A stretch of 44,400 nucleotides of DNA, taken from the NCBI GenBank assembly GCA_021736575.1, contig JAIPFP010000022.1, positions 1-44,400 of the forward strand, given 5' to 3'. A program made the translations under genes and the position numbers. Positions 35,734-44,400 of this stretch are shown piece by piece. Each line of letters opens with the position of its first letter. The stretch's first letter is position 1. Under the pieces are notes generated by a model that was not told the origin of the DNA, searched no databases, and worked only from the letters and a program-made list of their open reading frames with translations. The stretch is from Pirellula sp. GTDB lineage: Bacteria > Planctomycetota > Planctomycetia > Pirellulales > Pirellulaceae.

Positions 35734-37953
35734 ATGAAAAATTTAAAACTCAGTATCAAGCTCATTCTCCTTTCGCTTGTTCTGTCGAGCTTTTTGCTTG
35801 TAACGGGTTGGGTTGGTTGGTCACGGCTATCGCTTCTTGATAGCAACACGGACAAGCTTGCGAAGAAAGTATTTTCACAAGTGATTGCGGCGGCAGATAT
35901 CCGATCGCAATTATACGCGATGATTCGCCATCAGAAAAATGCGGTCCTCACGAACGATGATGACAAGTCCAAGGAATTCGCATTGAAGAGCGAATTAGCC
36001 TCAGTCGAGCTTATCGACCTAGTCCAGCGATTTGAAGGACAGGTCGAAGCGAGCAATCTGACGTTGAAGGCAAAAACGCTCAAGGACACTGTCGAGAAGT
36101 TGAACAAGCTAAACTCAGAATGCCTCAGCTTCGCCAAAATGAATAGCACGGTGAAAGCGAACACGATCCTGACAAAAAAGATCGGCCCCTCTTTGGAGAA
36201 GATTGGCCAGATTGCGATTCAGTCCACATCGGCAACTCCGTTGCCATTAGAAGGGAGCGTGAATACTTCATTACGCCCAGACGAGCTACTAAGAAGTGCT
36301 CAACTCGCGTTCAACGCTTTGGTCCTGCATGTTTCGACACCATCATTGGATCCTGCTTTTGCCGCGATTGACCGATCGACTCGTGTCAAGGTCGATGGCT
36401 TTTTTGAACTCCTCAATGCATATAAAGATCCAACAAAAACCGTTGAAGTGGAAATGAAGAACATCTCTATGGGTCTGCGTACCGATATCGATGAATTCCT
36501 AACTTTTTCCGCAGTGGACTCCAACGGCAAGTCGACGAAACTGTCGCTCGAGGACTCAAAGGAAGCGATCGATAACACACTCAAGATTCTCGATGAAATA
36601 ACCACACTTGCTCGAGGCGAAGCGGATGCCGCGGTCAAGGCCAGCGCGGCGATCTATGCGGACAGTTCTCGCGTTCTTTTGGGAACGTCTCTTATTGGAC
36701 TGGTACTCGGGTGCCTTGCGTCCTTTTTTGTATCGCGTTCAATAACAGCCCCAGTCTCACTTGTCCGAAATCTTGCCCAAGATATGGCGAAAGGCAATTT
36801 GATGTCTCGCATCAATCTCAAGCAGAGCGATGAGGTTGGCGAATTGGCAACGGCGACCGATTCCTTAGCGGACTCGTTGTCGGAAATCGTTGGACGTATT
36901 CAGAACGCATCCACGGATCTGAGCGGTTCATCGATTGGACTCGAAGGAATTGCAACGTCTCTAGTCAAACAAAGTGAGCAAACTTCGGCCCGTGCAGATA
37001 GCGTTTCGGCTGCTTCGGAGCAGTTGTCGGCGAACATACACACGATGAGTTCTGCCGCTGAGGAAATGAGCATGAATTTTGCCTCGATTTCTTCGGCCAC
37101 GGAAGAAATGAGTGTTTCGGTTGGTTCGATTTCGTCCGCAGCGGAACAAACATCGAACAACGTCGGTGCTGTCACCACCGCTATTCACGATATCTCGATC
37201 TCGTTTGAACAAGTGCTCAGCAACGTTCGGGATGGATCTCGCGTGGCGAACAATGCCAGTCAAATGGCTAACTCGGCAACGTCAACCATGAAGCACCTCG
37301 ACCAATCGAGCACGGAGATCAGCAAAGTCACCGAGACGATCAAGATGATCGCGTTGCAAACCAATCTGCTAGCGCTCAATGCAACGATCGAAGCGACTTC
37401 GGCAGGCGAGGCCGGTAAAGGGTTTGCTGTGGTCGCTCATGAGATCAAGCAATTGGCGAACCAGAGCGCCAAGGCAGCCGAGGACATCGCCACCAAGATC
37501 GAGGGCGTTCAGACAGGAACTCGGCAGGCCGTCGGAGTCATTCAAGAAATCGCGGCTGTCATTAAAGAGATTAACGCCTCCGCAGATCGTATCTCGAATT
37601 CGGTCGAGGAGCAAAACCGAGCAGCCCAAACGATTTCGCAGAACATTGCTCAAGCCAACAGCGGCGTAGGGCAAATTGCTCGCTCGATTTCGGAGGTAGC
37701 AGCGACGGCCAACGACATGGCGAGAAACATTGCAGAAGCAACCCGCGGTGCAACGGATGTTTCACGAAATGTCGGCGAAGCGGCCAAGGCAGCCAGCGAT
37801 ATTTCGGATAGCATAGGCCAAGTGAGCAAAGCAGCCCTAGAAACGAATCGTTCGTCCGAGAACGTTACAGTTGCATCGGAAACATTGGCTCAATTGTCCC
37901 ACGATTTGCAAAAACTTGCTTCACGATTCAAAATACCCACCAATGACGCATGA
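35734..37953 (+). CDS. Methyl-accepting chemotaxis protein (TM, helical sensor, HAMP, signalling domain)
   Basis: N-terminal TM, second [75 protein letters not shown] hairpin tip. Confidence 0.97.
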   Translation: MKNLKLSIKLILLSLVLSSFLLVTGWVGWSRLSLLDSNTDKLAKKVFSQVIAAADIRSQLYAMIRHQKNAVLTNDDDKSKEFALKSELASVELIDLVQRFEGQVEASNLTLKAKTLKDTVEKLNKLNSECLSFAKMNSTVKANTILTKKIGPSLEKIGQIAIQSTSATPLPLEGSVNTSLRPDELLRSAQLAFNALVLHVSTPSLDPAFAAIDRSTRVKVDGFFELLNAYKDPTKTVEVEMKNISMGLRTDIDEFLTFSAVDSNGKSTKLSLEDSKEAIDNTLKILDEITTLARGEADAAVKASAAIYADSSRVLLGTSLIGLVLGCLASFFVSRSITAPVSLVRNLAQDMAKGNLMSRINLKQSDEVGELATATDSLADSLSEIVGRIQNASTDLSGSSIGLEGIATSLVKQSEQTSARADSVSAASEQLSANIHTMSSAAEEMSMNFASISSATEEMSVSVGSISSAAEQTSNNVGAVTTAIHDISISFEQVLSNVRDGSRVANNASQMANSATSTMKHLDQSSTEISKVTETIKMIALQTNLLALNATIEATSAGEAGKGFAVVAHEIKQLANQSAKAAEDIATKIEGVQTGTRQAVGVIQEIAAVIKEINASADRISNSVEEQNRAAQTISQNIAQANSGVGQIARSISEVAATANDMARNIAEATRGATDVSRNVGEAAKAASDISDSIGQVSKAALETNRSSENVTVASETLAQLSHDLQKLASRFKIPTNDA

Positions 37954-39031
37954 GCCGATACGGATATTAATCGTCGATGATTCCAGGATCTTTCGCGGAA
38001 TTTTGGAGTCCGCGTTTGCGGAAATCCCAAATGTCGTGATCGCTGGATCGGTCTTTAGCGGCGAGAAAGCCATCGAGTTTCTAAAGCAGACGCCAGTCGA
38101 TTTGGCGACTCTCGATATCGAAATGCCTGGCATCGACGGTCTTGAGACACTAAAAGCCATCCGCGATTTGAATCGGTCTCGACCGAACGCACTTCAAACC
38201 GAGTCGGTCTTAATCAGCTCGCTGACAAAGCAAGGGGCGCGATGCACAGTGGAGTGCCTGCAATTAGGTGCCATCGATTTTATTCTCAAGCCGAGCGGTG
38301 GTACTGAGTCCGCAAACAAATCGCAGCTTGTCAGAGCGCTCATTGAAAAGCTTGCCATTTATCGACAAAAACGATTCAGCAAAAACGAGCCACCGCCAAC
38401 CTTTCCATCCGTTCCCGCCAGACCATGTCATTCCAATCGAGCCGAAAATTATCAGGCGATTGCGATTGGTATCTCCACGGGCGGACCGGAGACCCTTGCA
38501 AAGTTGCTACCGGAACTGGCAGGCCGAACCCTCGCACCTATCTTTATCGTGCAGCACAACTTAAACGGTTTGAGCCGATATATGGCGGAAAGCCTTGGTC
38601 GCCGGATCGGTTATCAAGTTGCGGAGGCACAAGAAGGAATGCCCGTGTTGCCGGGCGGAATTTATCTCGCTCAAAGTGGCAGTCACATGATCCTGCGAAG
38701 GGCAGGAAGTCAAATAACGATCGGATTGAGCGATGCACCACCCGAGAATCATTCTCGTCCGGCAGTTGATGTATTCCTGCGGTCAGCCGTTTCGATTTAC
38801 GGGTCGTCGCTAATTACAGCCATCATGACGGGCATGCTCAACGATGGTGCGAATGGAGTTCGCGCTGTCAAGAGGGCTGGTGGTTTCGTGATTGCCCAGG
38901 ACCAAGCCACGAGTGTCGTCTGGGGAATGCCGCGAGCCGCGATTGAAACTGGGGCTGTCGATTTGGTGCTGCCGCTCGATAAGATTGCGCCAACGTTTCT
39001 TTCCCTCGTGGAAGGAACATTCGGCAAATGA
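37943..39031 (+). CDS. cheB: Chemotaxis response regulator protein-glutamate methylesterase
   Basis: [20 protein letters not shown]...[74 protein letters not shown]-type motif. Confidence 0.95.
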   Translation: MTHEPIRILIVDDSRIFRGILESAFAEIPNVVIAGSVFSGEKAIEFLKQTPVDLATLDIEMPGIDGLETLKAIRDLNRSRPNALQTESVLISSLTKQGARCTVECLQLGAIDFILKPSGGTESANKSQLVRALIEKLAIYRQKRFSKNEPPPTFPSVPARPCHSNRAENYQAIAIGISTGGPETLAKLLPELAGRTLAPIFIVQHNLNGLSRYMAESLGRRIGYQVAEAQEGMPVLPGGIYLAQSGSHMILRRAGSQITIGLSDAPPENHSRPAVDVFLRSAVSIYGSSLITAIMTGMLNDGANGVRAVKRAGGFVIAQDQATSVVWGMPRAAIETGAVDLVLPLDKIAPTFLSLVEGTFGK

Positions 39032-39918
39032 ATATCAGCGAACCGGAGTTTAACAACATCCGCCACTTGGTGAAACGTCTCTGTGGGATATGGCTTACCG
39101 ACGACAAAAAGTACCTCGTTGTATCGAGACTTGCCTCGGTGTTGAAAAGAAACCAGATTGAATCCTATTCAGCACTCGTCCAACGAGCATCGTCGGCAAA
39201 CAACATCCGATTGCATGAAGAGATCATCGAAGCAATTACGACGCATGAAACGTCGTTCAACCGAGATGGTCATCCATTCGAAGAGTTTCGTCGAACCATC
39301 CTGCCGAATTTGATTGCCACTCGAGCGGAGTGTCAACGTGTCGCAGGCCTACCGTTTGGAAAAATACGAATCTGGTCCGCTGCGGTTTCCACCGGTCAAG
39401 AAGCATACAGTTTGGCAATGGGTATTTTGGAACACATTCAGACGCAGCCCCGCAATTCCGCCAACGGATTTGTGGTGACTCCCGAGAATTTTTCCATTTT
39501 GGGAACCGACATTTGTGCGTCGTCTCTCAGTACTGCCAAGGAAGGTTGCTATTACGAACGAGACTTAGAGCGTGGACTCGGAAATGATTTACGGAAAAAG
39601 TACTTTGTAGAACGGGAGCGTAAGTTTTGGATCCATCAAGCCGCCAAGAACTTGATTGATTTTAGAAGATTGAATTTGATTCAACCCTTCGGTGATTTGG
39701 TCGGTATGGACTTGGTGCTTTGCCGAAACGTGCTCATCTATTTTGACGATGCGACAAGACGAGCGGTCACGGAACAGCTCACCATGTGTTTAGCCCCAGG
39801 CGGAATGTTGATGTTGGGGGCTGCAGAAAGCATCCCTGTTTTGCCGCCGGGAATCGTGCAAGAACAGTTTGGGCGAACGGTCGTTTTCCGAAAGTCGGCC
39901 GCCAAGCAGGTGGGGTAA
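39028..39918 (+). CDS. cheR: Chemotaxis protein methyltransferase
   Basis: EIIEAITTHETSFNRDGHPFEEFRRTILPNL; IRIWSAAVSTGQEAYSLAMGI; LVLCRNVLIYFDDATRRAV; ATGA overlap with cheB. Confidence 0.95.
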   Translation: MNISEPEFNNIRHLVKRLCGIWLTDDKKYLVVSRLASVLKRNQIESYSALVQRASSANNIRLHEEIIEAITTHETSFNRDGHPFEEFRRTILPNLIATRAECQRVAGLPFGKIRIWSAAVSTGQEAYSLAMGILEHIQTQPRNSANGFVVTPENFSILGTDICASSLSTAKEGCYYERDLERGLGNDLRKKYFVERERKFWIHQAAKNLIDFRRLNLIQPFGDLVGMDLVLCRNVLIYFDDATRRAVTEQLTMCLAPGGMLMLGAAESIPVLPPGIVQEQFGRTVVFRKSAAKQVG

Positions 39919-40085
39919 GCCTCCAGCTTTCCGTCAGTGATTCATCGCAAGCTGGAAGCATGCGCCACTTTCCACCGGAAACTTCGGGTGCATGACATGG
40001 TTTCTGTCTTCGAACACCAATAGCAGACGACCAAATTGATTTAGCGTGCCAGCTTTTCCGCGACGATAAAGCTGTGTGTAAGTTA

Positions 40086-40204
40086 CGTCAGCGATCCGGT
40101 CAGCCACGTAGTCGACCCTATGGTAGAACGATTGTCCCAATCGTTTATCTGAAATGAAGTTTGTACTTGCTTCAGAAACAGTTGAGGACAACTGTTCTAC
40201 ACTG
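40086..40204. repeat. About 119-bp dispersed direct repeat, copy 1 (two internal palindromes)
   Basis: cgtcagcgatccggtcagccacgtagtcgac..gaacgattgtcccaatcgtttatctgaaatgaagtttgtacttgcttcagaaacagttgaggacaactgttctacactg. Confidence 0.9.
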
Positions 40205-40319
40205 GGGGTGCATGATGTGGACACGACATTTTGGGGTGGGTTGAAAACCACCCCCCAAAAATAAGTGTTGTCCCCAAAGGTCCCCCACAGCGATCCAACC
40301 AAGCTTATTTATCAGTCGG

Positions 40320-40721
40320 CTACGGTGGAAAGAGCCCAAATAGTTGCTCCGCCTGGCGAATCTTAATGCGACGCTCTTGATTGAGATCAAGAGCCTGGAT
40401 CGTTACTCTGCCAACTTCCGTTTTGCCGATAAGAGTATAGTCATCCCACTCAAAGTGCTCTGCCCAAACATCGGACCGCGGATTGAAGAACACAACTGCG
40501 ACTGTGCTTGCATTTGTCTGGGACGAAACGCGATCAGCCTTGTGTAAATTGCAACTCGGACAAGCAAGGGCGAGATTGCTTGAGTCACTCACCCCGCCTC
40601 GCACACGCGGGATCACGTGCTCAATGTGAAAGGTCGCACCTTGCAGCGACTGATGCATTTGGCAATATTCGCAACACCCACCAGCACGAGCCGTAATGAA
40701 CTCACGAGTCTCATTTACCAC
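40320..40721 (-). CDS. HNH endonuclease
   Basis: CCEYCQMHQSLQGATFHIEHVIPRVRGGVSDSSNLALACPSCNLHKADR. Confidence 0.93.
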   Translation of the reverse strand: MVNETREFITARAGGCCEYCQMHQSLQGATFHIEHVIPRVRGGVSDSSNLALACPSCNLHKADRVSSQTNASTVAVVFFNPRSDVWAEHFEWDDYTLIGKTEVGRVTIQALDLNQERRIKIRQAEQLFGLFPP

Positions 40722-40733
40722 TAGCGATCCACT

Positions 40734-40955
40734 CTACGGTTTGCGGCCAAGTAGATGCAGAGCCTCAGCACGCACCAGCGAAAGACGCTCGCTCAGTTCA
40801 GCCAACGCCGCTAATTCCGTTCGCTCTAGGTCGGTGAGTAATCCATCGTTATTCCGATCCATCAATTGCCGCAGATGCCGATCGGCCTGTTCCGGCAGTC
40901 GGAGTGTGGCAACGTTTTCGACCCATTGCAGGGGTGCATCGATTGTTGTGACCAT
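40734..40955 (-). CDS. Small hypothetical protein paired with HNH endonuclease; EF-hand-like segment
   Basis: MVTTIDAPLQWVENVATLRLPEQADRHLRQLMDRNNDGLLTDLERTELAALAELSERLSLVRAEALHLLGRKP, 13 bp upstream of the HNH gene on the same strand. Confidence 0.75.
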   Translation of the reverse strand: MVTTIDAPLQWVENVATLRLPEQADRHLRQLMDRNNDGLLTDLERTELAALAELSERLSLVRAEALHLLGRKP

Positions 40956-41294
40956 CAGCGTCCTCGATTCTTAAGGTCGTAATCCAAGATGCTCAAGTTT
41001 ACTTGGAAAACCACTTCTCGGGTAGTTCAATTGGCCCCGACTTATTCGAGTTGGACCTGCATTCCTGCGGAGTAAAACGATTGTCCTCAATCGTTTGGTA
41101 CTGCGAGTCCGCCTAACGTATTCAGCGTCCGAACGATCTGGGGCGATTCTACCAATCAATGCCAGGCCGAAGCGATTGAGGAGGGTGGGTGGCAGGTGGG
41201 TGGCACCTACCGAAGAGGGCCGGCACCTACCGAAGAGGGCCGCATAGTAGGAATGTGCGGGGGCGTCTGATATCATTGTTGGAAACTAGACTCT

Positions 41295-41576
41295 GTGTCT
41301 GGCGGCAACTGTTCTCAGGAAATGGACCATACGGATGGAGAGCTTGGGATGAAACCCACGGACCGCGAACAGAAATCCACCCTCCTGAGCTGGTCCACCG
41401 CCGTGCTGACCTGCCTCTTGGGCGGCTTTGTCGGCTTCTATCTAGTGTTTTTTACAGTGATGTTTTTTGGGGTCGGCCTCTTCTTCTGCATGATCGGTGC
41501 GCTACTGGGGATCGTGTGCGGCGTTGCCGTCGGACTCCGGATCGTTCGGATTTTTCGAGGGCCAAACAGGCACTGA
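41295..41576 (+). CDS. Small two-TM hypothetical membrane protein
   Basis: LLSWSTAVLTCLLGGFVGFYLVFFTVMFFGVGLFFCMIGALLGIVCGVAVGLRIVRIF. Confidence 0.5.
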   Translation: MSGGNCSQEMDHTDGELGMKPTDREQKSTLLSWSTAVLTCLLGGFVGFYLVFFTVMFFGVGLFFCMIGALLGIVCGVAVGLRIVRIFRGPNRH

Positions 41577-41785
41577 TGGTCGCACTGCAAAACCCACTGC
41601 ATTCGGAAGCAATCCGCATTGCTTGCCTGAAAGCCTTGTTGACGCCACCGAATATGGGTACGGATCGTAAAGAATGCTGGCAGGCGCTCGCTCGACTGGG
41701 CCCGGAAGCCGCGTTCCTGATGCCATCGTTGGCAGAGTTGCTGTGAAGAGAGTCGAAAGGGCGTGTATGGCACGAATCTCCGACT

Positions 41786-41903
41786 CGTCAGCGATCCGGT
41801 CAGCCACGCAGTCGCCCTATTGTAAAACGATTGTCCCAATCGTTTATCTGAAATGAAGTTTGTACCTGCTGCAGAAACAGTTGAGGCCAACTGTTCTACA
41901 CTG
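41786..41903. repeat. About 119-bp dispersed direct repeat, copy 2
   Basis: cgtcagcgatccggtcagccacgcagtcgcc..aaacgattgtcccaatcgtttatctgaaatgaagtttgtacctgctgcagaaacagttgaggccaactgttctacactg. Confidence 0.9.
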
Positions 41904-42069
41904 AACACATCGTGTCGCAATTACTGTCATCAGCGTACAACTTGGGGGCCAAAGTGATTGGCTCAATCTTCTTTGGTGGACTCTTTCATTCCCAACTCCA
42001 ATCCGGTTTATCCCGGCGCTTTCCTGCGTCCCCATATGTCTCGATATGTCTCTGCTCGAACAACGCTCG

Positions 42070-43089
42070 CTATTGGCTTTGAGTTACAAATCGATCCAGT
42101 TCAGGCCAATTCAAGCGAGATCGCTTCATTAGCATCTGGCACAGAATGACATGCGGAGTAGACCAGTATCGACCGACCGAAAGCAAGCATCCGCCGATTG
42201 CCAACTTGAAGCGATCCATCAACTTGGGGCGTACTTTCGAATCGTTTTTGACCAACGCGATCGGGTCCCAAAAAAGTGCACCGTCGATCGCCCGTAAGCC
42301 ATTGGGCTTGTAAATGCGTGTGATGTTGCCACTGAATCGCCGATTGGAAGCTAGGTGAGTCGCCACGCTTGGCGCCAAGTACCAAAAGGGGGCGTGGATC
42401 AGCAAATATCCATCGTTGCCGATCGATTTCGCCAAAGACCCAACCATCTCTACGGGGTTAGGCACATGCTCCAAAACGTCTAAGCATACCACGGCGTCAT
42501 AGAGTTCTTCATGGAGCAAATCTTCATGCGTTAGCATCCGAACACTGCAACCCAGTTGGGCAAATAACTGTTTCGCAAATTGGATGGCCTTTTGCGAAAC
42601 TTCAAAGTAAGTCACGTCGTGTCCGGCCAAGGCAAGAGCAGCACTATCGAAGCCGAGCCCATCACCGTAAACCAAAACACGGCAAGGCCGTCCAAATCGC
42701 GTCCGCAAGTGCTGAACAATCCGATCTTGCATTTGCTGTTTGAGCTCACATCTGTTCCACACCAGTGTTTCAAACACAAAAGCCGTAGTACCTTGATAGA
42801 ACCCGATCAAATCCTCGGACCATTGGTACGGTCGAATGTTGCGTGCTTTCAGCTCCTTCCAAACCGTGCTTCCCAAACTTGCGTTTTCGCTAGCCAATGC
42901 TCGAGCCGTTTCGGCGGTAGTCTCACCCGTGACGGAAGAAACCATGGAGATAAGTGTATCCACATCTTGAAACAAGTCTGCGGTTGTTCGGATCTTCATA
43001 ACCATTCCCCGTATTGGTGGTGTTTCCATTGCGTTGTTCAAGGCCGCGATTGCCTTACTGGAGTTTTCTACAGGGAATGCTTTCGGCAC
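42070..43089 (-). CDS. Class I SAM-dependent methyltransferase
   Basis: RVLVYGDGLGFDSAALALAGHDVTYFEVSQKAIQFAKQLF...YDAVVCLDVLEHVPNPVEMVGSLAKSIGNDGYLLIHAPFWY. Confidence 0.9.
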   Translation of the reverse strand: MPKAFPVENSSKAIAALNNAMETPPIRGMVMKIRTTADLFQDVDTLISMVSSVTGETTAETARALASENASLGSTVWKELKARNIRPYQWSEDLIGFYQGTTAFVFETLVWNRCELKQQMQDRIVQHLRTRFGRPCRVLVYGDGLGFDSAALALAGHDVTYFEVSQKAIQFAKQLFAQLGCSVRMLTHEDLLHEELYDAVVCLDVLEHVPNPVEMVGSLAKSIGNDGYLLIHAPFWYLAPSVATHLASNRRFSGNITRIYKPNGLRAIDGALFWDPIALVKNDSKVRPKLMDRFKLAIGGCLLSVGRYWSTPHVILCQMLMKRSRLNWPELDRFVTQSQ

Positions 43090-44357
43090 CCACTACCATG
43101 CACATCACTTCGAAACGGATGGTAGCCCTGCATTCGGATGTCAAAGGGACCGGTTATGTCGTATTCGATCCCTCGCCACTCGACTCGTGTCATTCGCAAG
43201 CATCTTACTAACGCAGCAGTGTAGATGCACTGTGTTGTCCAGACGTACCAACCGAGTTGCCACCATCGAAGGTTTCGGTGCCAATCGGCTGGTTCACCTC
43301 TTCCATTAACAATCGCACGCACCGAAGAATCCATCCACGGCAACATCAAACTCAAGAACGTTTGGAACGCAAGCATAGCCATTAAGCTAGCGAGCGCGGA
43401 GCCCCAGTAACCCATCAGCGCATAGACGACGCAAGTCGTCCAGCCCCACACCAAAAGAAGCGCTGAAGAAACTCCATGTCCAACAACTGCAAACCAAAGC
43501 GGATGGTAGAGCCGAGCTGTCAAAAGCTGCCGCTGAACCCACTTGAAAAAAGATGCTAGGTCGCAATCCTCCCGATTGACCATCATGAGACCTGGCACAA
43601 AGGCAACTTTTTGCCTGACGCTTTTTAACTGTCTGCTAAGCATCGTATCCTCGCAAAGAGCGTTTCGCCAACGATCGAGAAGATGCGCTCGCCGAATCGA
43701 ATCAAACTTGATGGCCAGAGTGCCACCCCATGCGATTCCATACCAATACATTTGGACGACGGCCGCACCGTTCCAAACATAGCGAGTCATGTTTCCGAGA
43801 CTGATGGTTTCTGGCATGTACCAGCGATTGCCTGTAGCCGCACCTACTTCCGGATCCTGAAGCGCGCTGGCTAACTCGCTCAGCCAAGTTCGATGCGGAA
43901 TGGTATCCGCGTCCAATTGGGCTACAAAACCCTGCGAATCGACTCTTGGGCCAATCGCTTGAATGAGACTCGAACACTTGAGACTACATGTCGTAAGCGG
44001 ATCAGAAAGTATTTGAATTTCAAAGCGTTTGAAATCCGGGTACTTAGTTAGCTCATTCTGAAGAACGGAGATTGCCGGGTCTTGAGCGGAGTCTACTACG
44101 AAACAGATTTCGAATTCAGGGTAGTCTTGCGACACCAAACCCTGAATGCACTGGCCCAAGAATGGGTCTCCTCCACGCAAGCAAAGGACGACCAACGCTG
44201 GCAGCGCAGTTGCTTCGTCCGACTTCACTATATATTTTCTAGCCTGCTTTTTGGAAGTGCATCCGCGCAATCGGGCAACAAAGCCAGCCACCAAAACAAG
44301 TTGGATCGAGGCCGATACCACAAGAGCGATCAGCAAAGGGATTAGCGAATCGCTCAA
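43068..44357 (-). CDS. Glycosyltransferase family 2, membrane-associated
   Basis: LPALVVLCLRGGDPFLGQCIQGLVSQDYPEFEICFVVDSAQDPA...GFVAQLDADTIPHRTWLSEL...GAATGNRWY; C-terminal TM segments. Confidence 0.9.
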   Translation of the reverse strand: MSDSLIPLLIALVVSASIQLVLVAGFVARLRGCTSKKQARKYIVKSDEATALPALVVLCLRGGDPFLGQCIQGLVSQDYPEFEICFVVDSAQDPAISVLQNELTKYPDFKRFEIQILSDPLTTCSLKCSSLIQAIGPRVDSQGFVAQLDADTIPHRTWLSELASALQDPEVGAATGNRWYMPETISLGNMTRYVWNGAAVVQMYWYGIAWGGTLAIKFDSIRRAHLLDRWRNALCEDTMLSRQLKSVRQKVAFVPGLMMVNREDCDLASFFKWVQRQLLTARLYHPLWFAVVGHGVSSALLLVWGWTTCVVYALMGYWGSALASLMAMLAFQTFLSLMLPWMDSSVRAIVNGRGEPADWHRNLRWWQLGWYVWTTQCIYTAALVRCLRMTRVEWRGIEYDITGPFDIRMQGYHPFRSDVHGSGCRKHSL

Positions 44358-44400
44358 GATACGTTGGATTCCTCGGCATAGCCTTTCAAATGATTTACGG

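Noticed and set aside
39934-40302. 122-aa minus-strand ORF sharing peptides with the 41438-41920 ORF
   Set aside because: The similarity comes from the 119-bp dispersed repeat; it includes translated palindromes, so it is not a credible protein family.
41577-41746. HEAT-repeat-like fragment (SEAIRIACLKALLTPPNMGTDRKECWQALARLGPEAAFLMPSLAELL)
   Set aside because: Suggestive, but too short and without a supported start; it may be a gene remnant and is not listed as a feature.

Overview
The window looks like a planctomycete-type bacterial chromosome segment. Support for this includes a DUF1559 pseudopilin-like protein, a TIGR03546/TIGR03545-like gene pair, kdsD-kdsC and many short palindromic repeats. 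From left to right it contains: (i) a decayed defence island with a RhuM-family gene, a methyltransferase 3' fragment and an ASCH-helicase 5' fragment joined by what looks like an internal deletion; (ii) a repeat-rich patch at about 2.6-5.4 kb with a lipoyl-domain fragment, a pentapeptide-repeat gene and a TypA C-terminal fragment separated by palindromic repeats that resemble integron attC sites; (iii) housekeeping genes: terC, bioB, a sigma-70 factor, DUF1559, an LRR-thioredoxin fusion, a collapsed RND efflux operon and the TIGR03546/03545 pair; (iv) a coupled PTS-IIA/HTH plus receiver-like pair, and kdsD-kdsC followed by a giant LptA/LptC-like protein; (v) a minus-strand rpe / histidine-phosphatase-like / accD / uxaE-like / aldo-keto reductase block; (vi) an orphan structured-RNA candidate ending in a strong terminator; (vii) a complete chemosensory cluster (Hpt-STAS, CheA-CheW-CheW-REC, CheW, MCP, CheB, CheR) divergent from a REC-PP2C (RsbU/HsbR-like) gene; (viii) a repeat-rich region with an HNH endonuclease, a methyltransferase and a family 2 glycosyltransferase. 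The strongest system-level candidate is the chemosensory cluster wired to a partner-switching (STAS/PP2C) output. The strongest unexplained structures are the attC-like cassette patch and the orphan ncRNA. All family calls come from reading motifs; no search was run.
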